Shown here piece by piece: positions 47,949 to 58,505 of a stretch of 64,000 nt of DNA. The number at the start of each line of letters is the position of its first letter. Position 1 is the first letter of the stretch. Both the position numbers and the translations under genes were made by a program. The notes beneath the pieces are model-generated. The model made no database searches, was not told the DNA's origin, and saw only the letters and a program-made list of their open reading frames with translations. The DNA comes from Paramyrothecium sp. XJ0827. Taxonomy: Eukaryota > Ascomycota > Sordariomycetes > Hypocreales > Stachybotryaceae. The stretch is taken from NCBI GenBank assembly GCA_020881915.1, contig JAJFPB010000008.1:1178001-1242000 (forward strand), in the 5' to 3' direction.

Positions 47949-49119
47949 ATGAAAGACGATCGGATTCCCCAGGATGCAGCACCTGGTGCATCCATGTACA
48001 ACGATTCCGCAAACCTCGACGAACAAGACCTTCAGCAGAATGCCAGTGGCAAGCCCAAGTTCTCACTCGCAGTCGCCAAAGCTCTTGAAGAGATCAACGC
48101 TGCGGAGGATAGGGTGGGTTTGAAGCTCAGACAGCAGCTCGCTTGTCAGCACATCATATCACATATCAAAAAAAAGTCCTCATTTTGACGTGCCGGGCCA
48201 TGACGATTGTCTGCGGCAGGTCTACACCTGGACTGAAGACCAGGATGACGGAAAGCTCTGGAACTGGATCGCCCAATATGTTCCCGATATCAAAGGCTTG
48301 TTTCGCAAAGTGGCACATCTCGAGTCTGCTTATCGGCAGGCCCAAGCAGAGAATCACCAGATCAGAAACAGACTCAGCGAGCTCGAGCGCAAGTACGACA
48401 TAATTGATGCGAGGGTCCGTGAGCTTAAAGACACAGGTCCTCGACCAGTCATCGACACATACCAGCATTCTACTGGGGCTATTAGCACCATAGCCCTCCA
48501 AACCTCCCCGAACCCCCTTGACTCCAACCAGCAAGTTCGTGACGATACAAGCGTCTTCGACGAGCAGTCACTGCTCTCAAGCTTTGCAACAGAACCACCA
48601 TACACGACCGCCGAATATACTTGCCACAACACTCCCTCAGGTACCTTGAGTCTGCTTGACATGCGACCAAACGATGTGTCTTGCCATGAAGATGGATTTT
48701 CAGACGACACGACACATCAGCATGAAGAGGAGGTCCAACAACCAGGACAGGAGGTCTCAGATGTGCAGAAAAACGACAAAATCGCTACCAACGCGCACTT
48801 AGAAGAATGTGCATATCGTCAAGACAAACCTTTCGAAGATAAACTAATGCCCGTTTGCGAGGGATTGGCCCAGATATTGTCCGACATCAAACGCTCAACA
48901 GAAGACCAAGCCGCGACAAAAGAAATCCAATTTGCCGAGTTGATCGGTGTCTTGGAGGACATCAAAGACACCATGCAGAAATCTCTGCGCGAGGCTCAAA
49001 TCTCTACATTCTTGGCTGCAGAGAAGAGCCAATACGAGCTCTCATGCGACGCACAGGTAACTATGATGGAGCTCCTAGCATCACGCTCATACGACGAGAA
49101 CGGAAATCTTCTGAGCTGA
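47949..49119 (+). CDS. Hypothetical coiled-coil protein (orphan 1)
   Basis: Two exons, 47949-48113 and 48220-49119, encode 354 residues. The join (GTGGGT donor, GGCAG acceptor, phase 0) keeps frame and skips stops. I do not recognise the family. Visible features are an N-terminal helix (FSLAVAKALEEINAAED), a Trp-rich patch (YTWTEDQDDGKLWNWIAQYV), and then a clear heptad coiled coil (VAHLESAYRQAQAENHQIRN). An acidic, Ser/Thr-rich middle follows, then a helical C-terminus (LAQILSDIKRSTEDQAATKE). There are no membrane segments or signal peptide. The frame is open upstream of 47949 without another ATG, so a 5' exon could be missing. The next gene, on the same strand, is also an unrecognised helical protein. 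Confidence 0.6.
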
Positions 49120-49715
49120 GAAGACGCGAGGCGGGCTTGTAGTAGCACTTGGGCATGGTATAAAGGAAGGGAAGTTGCTGATGTCCACAAGGGAACCTTC
49201 AATACGATATGTGCGTCGAAGTGCGTGGAAATAGATGTTTCGCAAGGTTTCCAAAGATGTCAGCCTAAAGAAAGGGATCATCGTCATGCCTAATGTTCTC
49301 GTGATTGCAGGAAATCAAGAGATTTCAAGTTAAAATCCATTGGCCTAATCCATTGACTGACAGATGAACCATACAGCTGAATAGGTTAACATCGTATTAA
49401 TACTCATATTATCATGACATTTACGACCTCTGTAGAAGTCTCTTGGTGTAAGTTTCATGTCGACTACGTGAGGCAGGAGGAGCCGGGCCACCTGCCACTG
49501 CCAGCGCCTCACTGGCGAATAATAATTGCAGGCGAGCTTCGTCCAGATAGTGACGGCTCTATGCTTTGTCCGAAGACAACGGAAGACGAATTGGTCGTTG
49601 CCTCACTGGCACTTTATTTACTTGCACAGCTTACGCGAACGCTGCTTACGAAGGAGTTTTGTAATCTCCCGTGCACAAAATAGACTCGGTCAACCACGGT
49701 GATACGTCTATCCTC
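49120..49715. other. Intergenic between two orphan coiled-coil genes
   Basis: About 0.6 kb containing the 3' end of the first and the promoter of the second gene. The frame of the second gene is open back to 49671 but without an ATG. Nothing else was seen. Confidence 0.45.
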
Positions 49716-50582
49716 ATGGAGACAGAGTCCGCTCCAGTGGGTGACGATACGCCTCGTGACAATTCTACTCCTTTACCCTCGTCCTGTACCGAATCAGGCA
49801 TCGAAAACGATTACAAATGGCTTTCAACTGAAGTCTTGGAAGCTCTCGACGATGCTCTAGAGGAGGCCGGCTCGCAAACCGAATCCTTTAGGCAGCAAAT
49901 TGCTGCTTGGGAGCTGCAATCGTTCGCCGAAGGCAAGTCGCTTTCCATCCGCCGCCTCAAACATTCGGATTTCATGTTTCTCGTGCAAGCCTGGGTCGAC
50001 AACGAAGACGTCGGCGAGATCAAGGATTGCCTCTGCGCCTGGTCTTGTGTTGAGGCCATGCACGAGGCCTTGTTCCCTCTCACCGTCCACGAACGCCTCG
50101 GCAGGCTCGAGGCCGCCATCAGAGACGCCGGCGCGAGCCTGCTCGACATCGAAGTGCTGAGGCGCGCCATGGACAGCTTTCCCGAGCCACCCTGCGCATT
50201 CAGCCCGCTGACTGCACTTACAGACGACTCGTCAAGCGCCCACGAGGAGGATGCCCCGGCCTCGCGTGATGTGGAAGGGACAGAGTCCACAGACACGACG
50301 CCTAGCGGGGACGACCAGCTCGCAAAGCTCAGGGAGGAGTTGCTGGCCATGAGGGAACACGACAAGGCCAGCTGGCACATAGAGATGACACGCTCGGTTG
50401 AGACCGCCATCCGTCGGTGCGAGAGCGGGCTCCGAAGGCATCGCAGACGCACCGACCGGCGGATTGGCGTCATCGACGAAATGTGTGGCTTTCTCGAGAC
50501 TGACACGGCACTGAGGTTGATGGGCTTTAGAGACGAGCTGCAGGAGCTTAGGGAATTAGTAGAATTTTTTCTCGAGGATTGA
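49716..50582 (+). CDS. Hypothetical helical/coiled-coil protein (orphan 2)
   Basis: Single exon from the first ATG, 288 residues. The family is not recognised. The first ~35 residues are low-complexity and acidic. A helical region follows, including STEVLEALDDALEEAGSQTE, FRQQIAAWELQSFAEGKSLS and SDFMFLVQAWVDNEDVGEIK. A Ser/Asp-rich linker comes next (about 170-205). The C-terminal part alternates acidic and very basic helices (CESGLRRHRRRTDRRIGVID, FRDELQELRELVEFFLED) and looks like a coiled coil. There is no signal peptide or membrane segment. It is downstream of the other orphan gene on the same strand. Shared origin is possible but not visible by eye. Confidence 0.6.
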   Translation: METESAPVGDDTPRDNSTPLPSSCTESGIENDYKWLSTEVLEALDDALEEAGSQTESFRQQIAAWELQSFAEGKSLSIRRLKHSDFMFLVQAWVDNEDVGEIKDCLCAWSCVEAMHEALFPLTVHERLGRLEAAIRDAGASLLDIEVLRRAMDSFPEPPCAFSPLTALTDDSSSAHEEDAPASRDVEGTESTDTTPSGDDQLAKLREELLAMREHDKASWHIEMTRSVETAIRRCESGLRRHRRRTDRRIGVIDEMCGFLETDTALRLMGFRDELQELRELVEFFLED

Positions 50583-51013
50583 CCAGCTGGGGTTTCGCCC
50601 GAGCACTTCGGGTGGTAGCTGATATGAGGGTGAACTCAATGCTGGAGGTAGTCGCAGAGGCTCGGAGACAAATTTCTTGATGTGCTGCGAAATCCGTTTT
50701 ACACGAGCAACACCATTTCTCTTGACATTATGAAATGACATAGTTGCTTATAATCGCTCAGTCATACATACATGTCCTCAATCGGCATGATATACGAGAA
50801 AGTGGATCAAAATGCGCAAGTTTTCTACCTTGATTCTCATAACCTACAAGCAAGTAGCGAGCGCCAGCCAGAGCAAGTGATTCGCTCCATCATGTATGCG
50901 AAGCTACCATCGACCCATTGTAAAATCAAACCCTCCGTGCCCTTTCAACGCCTCAGAAGGAAACGGGTATCGTATAATCGTAAGTGCTAGAGTAAAGTTC
51001 TGCCCAGGCTATG
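50583..51013. other. Intergenic, convergent 3' ends
   Basis: About 0.4 kb between orphan 2 and the RFTS-domain gene on the opposite strand. No gene was seen. Confidence 0.45.
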
Positions 51014-53500
51014 TCAGATGGGTAGTTTCCGCTTGATGTGCTGCGGAAGCACGACGCCGTTAACAGACATCTGCTGGCTTTGTTGTATCTTCTCGCCAAG
51101 GTTTTTGATCTTATCGAGCAAATGACTGCACAAAAGTTAGTTCATGTATTCTATCCGATACTGGACGCGGGCGGCGTCGGTATCGCGCAACGACTTGGCG
51201 GAAATCCGTTGCTGCCGATGCACTAGGGCCCGCCACTCGAACGGGGGTGCTCTGGGACGAAGAATATGTTTCGGCATCACTTGTCGAAACGTTTATAGTC
51301 GTGTTTGGTGGATCTTGGTAATGAACAAGGACTAGGAATGGGGGAAAGAAAGCGTACTTAATAGGAAGGTGGCCGCGGCTTTCCGTAACAGCCAGATCCA
51401 CTCTCGCGGCTCGCTCGTGTTGGTGGAAATGCTCGCGTATGCGTGCCTGGCAATGCGCCTCGTCACCACCGCGGACGATGTACTCGCAGTCCTCCTCTTC
51501 GCATATCCAGGTGCCGTTAGGTCCGAGTGGGATTGTCGATGGTATCCGTTCCGCCTGAATAACTAGCCTGATGGGTTCTTGGTCTGAATCATCGTCGTTG
51601 TCGACAGCTGCTATCTCCTCTCCAGGGCTCAAGTTTGGTGCATCGTCCATCTCGTCGTCTTCTTCCGAGAAATAGTGGGATCTCTTAGCGCCCACAGTCT
51701 CCGTATCAGAGTCACTTTCCATTGCAGATCGAGAGCGTTTTTGTGAAGTGGTGGCAAGTCGCAGACTGGATTTCTTGCCCCCCCTTTGGCCCGGTATACG
51801 TTTGCCTCGGGGAGTGTGCGGAGCAGTATCACCGTTTTGGTTACGAAGTCTTGTTGCTTCATCTATTCTTGCTTCACTCGGTGCTGTTGTGGTTGTAGCT
51901 GGTTGTTTTCGGGTTCCGCGCGGCACCAATTCATACGGAAACTTTGCTGCGTCCAAAGCCACAGGCTGAAGGGGTGTTTTGACCATCTTTTGAAGCCAAT
52001 CGTATATCTCGTGCTCCTCATACTTCTGCTTTTGGATCTTTAGCAGCAAGAGCTTGGCATTGTAGTGAAAAACTTCTTCCACTGGTTTTCTATAGCCACC
52101 GGCGGCTCCCTTCCTATACTCAGGAAATTTGTAGGCGAAGTAAATCTTGTTGAACGATGTGACAACTCGAAGTCCATTCCTTCCACCAGCAAGTTCGTCG
52201 TAAACTGCTTCCAAAGATGCGAGGACAGACGAGAAAGCTTGCTCGTTCTCTGGCGTAACTTGGGTTGGCAAAGCCAACTGTGATGTGGAGGGACCAGCAT
52301 CGCCATCGCCGGCATTGCCGGCATCGCTAGGGGAGGAAGGAATGGAAATCACCGAGATGGGCCTGGCTGGACTAGATGCTGCTTGCGATGGCACTGCTGG
52401 GGAAGCTGGTGCCGAAATCTTGTCTTGCGCGTCTTTCCGTACTTGTGATAGTCTACTTGGAGGCTGCTGCTTCGGAGCTGCTGGTGCAGGCACGGAATTC
52501 TCTATTTCGGTATTAAGACTTGACGAAACTGAACGTCTTCCGTTTCTCTTCTGTACCACAGTGGATGTCGGGGTGAGGCTGCGGCGGGGCGAATCCAGCG
52601 ATGGCTTGGGCGGGTTGGCAATCAACTTCTGGGCTTTCTTAAAAAGGTCCTAGAACAATAAGCTGCTGTCTCGCGGGAACATGAGTAACGCAACTCACAG
52701 GGTGTTTGCTCAATAGCCACTTGTAAAATCCGGTAGCCTTCCAGTCGTGGAATTCAGGACTCTCCTGAGAAAATTGCCAGATAAAGAAAAAGGCGTGTTC
52801 GCCGCATCTCTCAACGACGTCTTCAAACGTCGATCCGTCTCCTACACGAACAGCGTACTACAGACAGTCAGTATCCTATAAGGTGGGCCTGGTCACGGAG
52901 CGCACTTGAAGAAAAATGTCCGACAGCTCATCCATCAAGCCGTTGCCTTTGGACTTCTTGGGCTTCTTACGACCAGCTCCTTTGTAAATGTCCATCATAT
53001 GGTAGTAAAGCGTAGTTGCCTCGCACATCTTGTTGTAGATTGGTTTGTACTCTGTCGACGGTTCCAGCTCGTACCACGCGCCTCTGCCTCGCACCCAGAT
53101 CAAGGGTCGCCCATCCTCCGTCTCGCCTATGGAGTACTCGACACAGTTGTGTATTTCGAGTGGGGTGGACGAACGGATTCTCATTATCACTGTAACTGTT
53201 AGGCTGCATATGGGCCAACCACAGACGGAGCTTACGGTGCGACCGTTGGACTGCGTCCTCGACGATGAGGTTCCCTCGAAGGGTGAATGGTCCTTTCTCA
53301 GCGACGTGTAGTGCATTTTCTAGAGTGTCCCCGCCATTGCTCAGTACCGTGGCGTTCCGCAACTCGAATATAGGCCATTCTTCGGTGGAAAGAGACTTTG
53401 GCGGAAGTCTGATCACGGAGCTTTCCTGGAGCCATTGTATTTGATTCTCATCCACGGTCTCGACGCTGGAGGTGGATGCTCGTCGTTTCCGTCCGACCAT
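51014..53500 (-). CDS. RFTS (DNMT1-RFD-like) domain chromatin protein, possible Raf2/DIM-7 type
   Basis: Clear exons are 53500-53236, 53189-52906, 52857-52699 and 52649 to about 51165. Read through, the last exon stops at 51111 and gives 748 residues. The N-terminal ~180 residues resemble the replication-foci targeting fold: WPIFELRNATVLSNGGDTLE, GPFTLRGNLIVEDAV, PLIWVRGRGAWYELEPSTEY and KPIYNKMCEATTLYYHMMDI. A Ser/Pro-rich linker, a helical segment (EEVFHYNAKLLLLKIQKQKY) and a C2H2-like finger (CEEEDCEY ... HCQARIREHFHQH) follow. In fission yeast, Raf2 combines RFTS and zinc-finger parts in the CLRC heterochromatin complex. DIM-7 is its Neurospora counterpart. The 3' end is unresolved. A second frame, KIKNLGEKIQQSQQMSVNGV to KRKLPI ending at 51014, follows a CTAAC/GCAG acceptor but lacks an in-phase donor. 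Confidence 0.62.
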
Positions 53501-54205
53501 GACAGAGTATGTGGCCCGGTGATATCATTAAATGCCGGCGATCGATGGTTGCGTAGCAGTAGGAGCGGAGGATGTAGAGATGGATCGCAGAACCGAGATG
53601 GGTGTCGAGGTCGTTTGGGATGAAGCAAAGTCTAAGACTTCGTAACGTGCTGTAACCCAAATCAAGCGCAATGAAGCCAGAGGGTATGTCGTGGGTTCTA
53701 TTTCAGGCAATGGTGCATAAAGGCGTAAGTATGCCGTTGAGTGAGGTGGATGAGGAAGACGCGTTGAACTTTATGGTGTCGCGACAAGAGTTAAATGGGC
53801 TGGATGCACAGCACAGCAGGACTACACCGAGGGGCAGAGTTCAAGCGTAGTGGTACCTCGAAACCCACCTAGAGCCCCAGTGAAGGTGGGGCAGGAATGG
53901 TGGACCAACAGTGGGCGGACTGCTAAGCTTGGCAGCCAGGGTCACTGCGCAAGGTGAAAAGTATGGGGGTGCGTTGCTCGATAAGGATCCGCATAGCGAT
54001 AAGCCCGCGCTGCGGAAAGCTTCGTCCAAATCTCCAGAATTTTTTTTGCGGTCGGTCCAAGCCGGCGCCGTAGCTCCAAACAGTCGAGGCGAAATTTTGG
54101 CCGGACCCTCCTCGCCATTATTTCTAGTCACGCCTGGTGTTTTCACAATTGAGCCCTTCTTTCCCGTGGAAGGCTCGTATGCGACGACCCGGAAAAGTGT
54201 TGAGG
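53501..54205. promoter_or_regulatory. Shared upstream region of the RFTS gene and pus4
   Basis: About 0.7 kb between divergent starts. It should hold both promoters. A plus-strand frame at 53911-54243 overlaps the pus4 start region but has no recognisable content. Confidence 0.45.
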
Positions 54206-55748
54206 ATGGCTTCGGACGTAGTCCGGGAGGGCATCTTCGGTAAGTCTCACTTCTTTGGCAGAGATTCGCCAGTTCGTCGCGCGCAGTGGACTAACGCCTT
54301 GTGTTACAGCCATTAACAAGCCCTGCGGCCAGAGCTCTGCCCAGATTGTGCGCGAATGTCAAATCAACTTCAATCCTTCGCGCTTTTTCAAGCCTTTGAT
54401 CGACGAGGAGGTCGCCAAGCGGCTCAAGGAGTCAGGTGGTCAGTTCAGACGGCGACGGGACGAGAAGAAGGCGACGCAGGTCAAGGTCGGCCATGGAGGA
54501 ACGCTGGACCCTCTGGCGACGGGCGTGCTCATCCTTGGTGTTGGCTCTGGCACCAAGCAGCTCTCCCAATTCCTCACCTGCACCAAGACTTACGAAACCA
54601 CTATCCTCTTCGGCGCGAGCACAGACACGTACGACCGAGTAGGTCGCGTTCTCACGAAGCGCCCCTATGAGCACATCACCCGCGACCTAGTGGAGAAGGC
54701 ATTGGAGGATTTTAGGGGGAAGCAGACCCAGATCCCGCCGCTGTACTCGGCGCTGAAGATGAACGGCAAGCCATTGTACGAGTACGCGCGCGAGGGCAAG
54801 CCAATTCCCAGAGAAATCGAGGGCAGGGAGGTTGAGGCTACGGAAGTCGAACTCATTGAGTGGTACGAGCCTGGCAAGCACAACCACCGTTGGCCTACCG
54901 AGGAGGCAGAGGCTGCCGAGCGCAACCTCGCCGAGCAAGTATGGAGGCTCAAGAAGCAGCAGGAGACGGGCAAGAAGCTCACGCCCGAGGAGAAGGAGCA
55001 GGAAGACCAGGCGATTGCGGCGCACGAGTCCTTCAAGAAGAAGTTCGAGGAGAGGCAGGACGAGCTCATCCGCGACCACCCGAAGCGCAAGCGTCAGAGC
55101 AAGGAGGCCGCCCTGATGTCCGGCGCCCTGGGCAAGCTGCCTCAGCCCACGTACTCGAACAAGGGATCCAATCTCGTCCCACCTTCTCCTGACGAGAGCA
55201 CGCCGCCGCCATGGAGCGATCAGGGGCCGCCGGCCGCCAAGATCCGCCTGACCGTCAGCTCTGGCTACTACGTCAGGAGCTTCTGCCACGATCTCGGAGC
55301 CAAGCTGGACTCGGCCGGTCTGATGGCCGAGCTGTGCCGCTCGCGCCAGAGCGACTTCACGGTTGGCGGGCCTAACTGTCTCGAATACGAGGATCTCGCC
55401 AAGGGAGAAGAGGTCTGGGGCCCGCAAGTTGCCGACATGCTTGCCCGGTGGAACGGCGAAGTGAAGGGAGACTGGCCGGGCTCGGCGCCATCATCGTCCA
55501 AGGGCGGCGACGCCTCGCCCAAGAACTCCCCCGGCAAGAAGGAGTGGAAGAAGGCTGGCTCCCCGCCCAGCCCGGCTCGGCCGAACAAGGGCGAGAAGAG
55601 ACAGAGGTCGCCTTCACGAAACGGCTCCGCGTCTCCTCCGCGAAAGGCGGCGGCCACCGCCCCATCGAACGCGAACAAGCCAACAACCACGGCGAGCAGC
55701 CAGTCAAAGGCCGAGAGCGAGAAATCATGGAACGGCATCGAGGATTGA
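54206..55748 (+). CDS. pus4: tRNA pseudouridine-55 synthase Pus4 (TruB family)
   Basis: Exons 54206-54239 and 54310-55748 encode 490 residues. Pus4 converts U55 of the T-loop to pseudouridine in cytosolic and mitochondrial tRNAs. The catalytic aspartate lies in VGHGGTLDPLATGVL. Other TruB motifs are FAINKPCGQSSAQIVRE, KTYETTILFGASTDTYDRVG, QIPPLYSALKMNGKPLYEYA and VSSGYYVRSFCHDLGAKL. A Lys/Glu-rich insert of about 80 residues (LAEQVWRLKKQQETGKKLTP onward) splits the catalytic domain, and a Ser/Pro/Lys-rich tail of about 90 residues ends the protein; both are probably disordered. The ATG at 54206 has A at -3 and G at +4. An in-frame ATG at 54179 (C at -3) would add nine residues. Confidence 0.93.
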
Positions 55749-56196
55749 GTATATTGCACACCGAGGGTTGGCATGCGGGAGAAGTGGGCACTGGCGTTCG
55801 GAAATGATTACATTCTTATTTTTTATACAGCAGAAGTTCTTTCAGGCACTGAGGGTGCCGAATGGCATGTTGGCAGCATGATTCCTTGTTTAGAAAAGTA
55901 ACAGGCAGACGTCAACATAATGAACAGATGAATTACTCGAGCTCTCTGAACGATGCTCGTGAGGGTAATTAATCAAATCTAGGCACTCCTAGGTCCCGTG
56001 TTGCCTTCCCATACCATTATGCAACCCCTTGTTCCCTACTAAACCCCAATCCTTTTTGGTATCCAATCCCAGCCCTCCCAAGGACAAAGTGAATTCGTAA
56101 ATCATAATCGTCAGAAACGCATAGTAACGTGAGTAACCTTCCCTGCCGCAACGCCTGCTAAACTCAGCCTGTTTCTCCTTGGCTTTCAAAAGATGG
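55749..56196. other. Intergenic, convergent 3' ends
   Basis: About 0.45 kb between the pus4 stop and the Sec2-like gene's stop. No gene was seen. Confidence 0.45.
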
Positions 56197-56985
56197 CTAC
56201 CCAGCCCTTTCTGGCGCCGCACTGCCGCTGTCCTCCCTAAGCAACATCCGTACCCTCTCGATCCGCGTCATAGCCGTCTCTAGCTTCTCCAGGCGCCTGC
56301 GCTTCTCGGCGTCCCTTCGCTCCAACTCGCCGACGCGCTCCTCGAGCTTGGCGCGGGCGCGGCGCTCGTCGGCAACCATCTCGTTGGCCTGCTCGAACAG
56401 CGCGGTGCTCAGCTCCTCGATCTCGCGGCTCGAGTCGGTGAGCCGGCCTTCGGCCTCCCTGCGCAGGGACTGCTCGCGCGTGAGCGCCTCGAGGAGGTCC
56501 TCGTTCGTGGGCGTCGCGCTCGGCGCCGGGGACAGGGGCGGCGCGCCGGAACTGCTGGTAGTCCGGGCGTGGGAGGGCCGCGAGGCTGCGGCGGTGGCGG
56601 GCGGCGTCTCGCGCAGGCCGGGCGTCGACTTCCGGGGGTAGAGAAGCTGTGAGAGGCGGTTCGTGCCGGCCTGGAGGAAGGATGTGCGTGTCGGGCTCAC
56701 CTCCGGCGGTGGCGAGAGCTCCTTGGGTGGCGGGAGAGGTGGGCCGGATTTGACCTGACTTCGCAGCTTGCTGAGCTCGTCTTCGTAGTCGGCCCAACGG
56801 TCGACGGCGGCCGTTGCCTTCTGGTTGAGCAGCCGGACTTGGGTCTCGAGGTCTGCGATGCGTGCCTGGGCCCGGAGCAGGTCGGCCTGCGTCTGGTCGG
56901 TGGAGGAGAGGCCGCAGCTTGGGCAGCAGGAGAGGGCGGTGGAGAGGGTGGGCGCGGCCATAGTCACGACCATGGTCGATGACAT
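56197..56985 (-). CDS. Sec2p-domain (Rab GEF-like) coiled-coil protein
   Basis: Single exon, 262 residues. The C-terminal ~90 residues form a long coiled coil with LTDSSREIEELSTALFEQAN and EMVADERRARAKLEERVGEL. This matches the Sec2/Rabin8 guanine-exchange helix (LFExANxMV), which activates the exocytic Rab Sec4. The N-terminus has a short cysteine cluster (SCCPSCG, about residues 19-25) followed by another coiled coil (ADLLRAQARIADLETQVRLL) and a Pro/Ser-rich linker of about 80 residues. Full Sec2 proteins are usually longer (500-760 residues), so this may be a shorter paralogue rather than the main Sec4 exchange factor. The start at 56985 is the first ATG, and a second one lies four codons later. 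GC content and C/G-ending codons are high. Confidence 0.75.
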   Translation of the reverse strand: MSSTMVVTMAAPTLSTALSCCPSCGLSSTDQTQADLLRAQARIADLETQVRLLNQKATAAVDRWADYEDELSKLRSQVKSGPPLPPPKELSPPPEVSPTRTSFLQAGTNRLSQLLYPRKSTPGLRETPPATAAASRPSHARTTSSSGAPPLSPAPSATPTNEDLLEALTREQSLRREAEGRLTDSSREIEELSTALFEQANEMVADERRARAKLEERVGELERRDAEKRRRLEKLETAMTRIERVRMLLREDSGSAAPERAG

Positions 56986-57823
56986 GATCCCTCGGGTGCA
57001 GCAGCTGTCAGGCCTGTGCCTCCGAGTTCTTCCTGGTGTTTACCCTGGGGTTTCCTGAATTGAACAAATGTCCTCGCTCTTTCTTATTTTTGCTTGTGCG
57101 TGATAATCGCAAGTATTGGATTGCGGTGGTGGTTGGGCATTCCAGGGTCATTTAACGAATGGCGACGGTCCCCTGCCACTTCTATTCCGGTGCCCTAATA
57201 AGGTAGGTTTGGCGCTGCGCCTCCCCGAAAATGGACCCCTGTCCAAGCCCCAGCGGAACATGGGGCGGTCCCGTCACTCAAGTGCGTGAAACATCTAGAA
57301 TGATGTTCCTGGTCACACGACACGGAGGTTGAAAAGGTCAAGGAAAAGCACAATGACCTCTGCGGAATTTGTCATCTTTCCTTTGTTTTTCTTTCTTTTT
57401 AATTCTTATTTCATTTGTCTGGAGACCTAGTTCTTGCTGAAGCATAACCGCGCGGGCACTTGGTTTCCCGGTACACGGTCGCATTAGCAACACTGCATAC
57501 CAGCGTGCGGTGGCGCGTTCATTTCCCCGTTTTGAGGCGCGGTGCCTCAGCCCGCGCAAATCACATGCTTAGTTCGCCAGGGAGGGGTGGTTTGACCCTG
57601 ACGATCGCTAAACTGCCCGTGGCTCCAGCGTCACTGTGGCAGCTCTCGTAGTCTTTTTCGGACACGCCAATTGCCCCATTCGTATTCTCAATTAAACCGA
57701 GAACGCAAACCGCCACGCCGTCGACCATAGCTCGGGTAATTTGGAGTTGTTTCGCCGTGCAGTATCATACGACCGCCTCTTTGTCTCGGGTTTTCTTTCG
57801 TGGACTTGTCAAAGCGGCGGAGC
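56986..57823. other. Intergenic between Sec2-like gene and csl4
   Basis: About 0.84 kb between two minus-strand genes, holding the csl4 3' end and the Sec2-like promoter. No gene was seen. Confidence 0.45.
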
Positions 57824-58505
57824 TCAACTGGGCTTTGCCACCTTTCTGGGCTCTTTCAGACCAGTCTCTGGATCCGTGTATTCCTTCCAGCTGATTGGCA
57901 CCATGTCATTTCCGGCTTCGCTCGTCGCCATTATCACACCGAGCTCGTTTGAAGCGGTAGACAAATAATAATTGGCCTGGTCACCTAGAGAAATCTATAA
58001 TTCTTGTTAGTCCTCGTCGTTGTAACTTGGCCGGTCCAAGTTGTCTCACCACTTGCGCGCGCACTATATCGCCCGGCTTGAACGACTCGTGAATCTTGAC
58101 TTTATCCTTCTCCGTGGCCCTCACGTCCTGCACTCGAATCACACCCTGCCATTCGGTTTGCAGCACGGTATCGCCAACTTGTTGGATGACCACGATGGCT
58201 TGCTTCGGCATCAGGCGCACCACGCGAGCCAGCACAATGTTGTTGACGTCAGGTAGAATCTCGCGTTTACGACCGTGCCTTGTGACGGATATTGTGGCCA
58301 ACTCGTCGACCGAAGGGGCTGTGATCTTATTCAGGCGTTTCGCAGGACCAGGCGCTTTTTCTGGCTGGGTGACTGTAACGTGGCCCATGAGGGAAGAGAC
58401 GACGTTGCCTTCGAAGACGTGTGTGCCCAAGCCTGGCGCATACTTGGTGACGGGCCCGAGAACTCGGCCGGGCAATGCGGTCGAGGGTACGTCGTCAACA
58501 CCCAT
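57824..58505 (-). CDS. csl4: RNA exosome cap subunit Csl4
   Basis: Exons 58505-58050 and 57994-57824 encode 208 residues. Csl4 is one of the S1-type cap proteins of the nuclear and cytoplasmic RNA exosome. The N-terminal domain includes [20 protein letters not shown]. The S1 domain covers [20 protein letters not shown] to [20 protein letters not shown] across the intron. The C-terminal segment ([20 protein letters not shown] then [18 protein letters not shown]) is the family's zinc-ribbon-like tail. The usual cysteines of animal Csl4 are absent, as in many fungi. The start at 58505 is the first ATG after an open TTG-led stretch. It is divergent to the ABC transporter, about 1.9 kb away. Confidence 0.93.

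Noticed and set aside
54687..55427. 246-codon minus-strand frame
   Set aside because: It is antisense to the catalytic domain of pus4.
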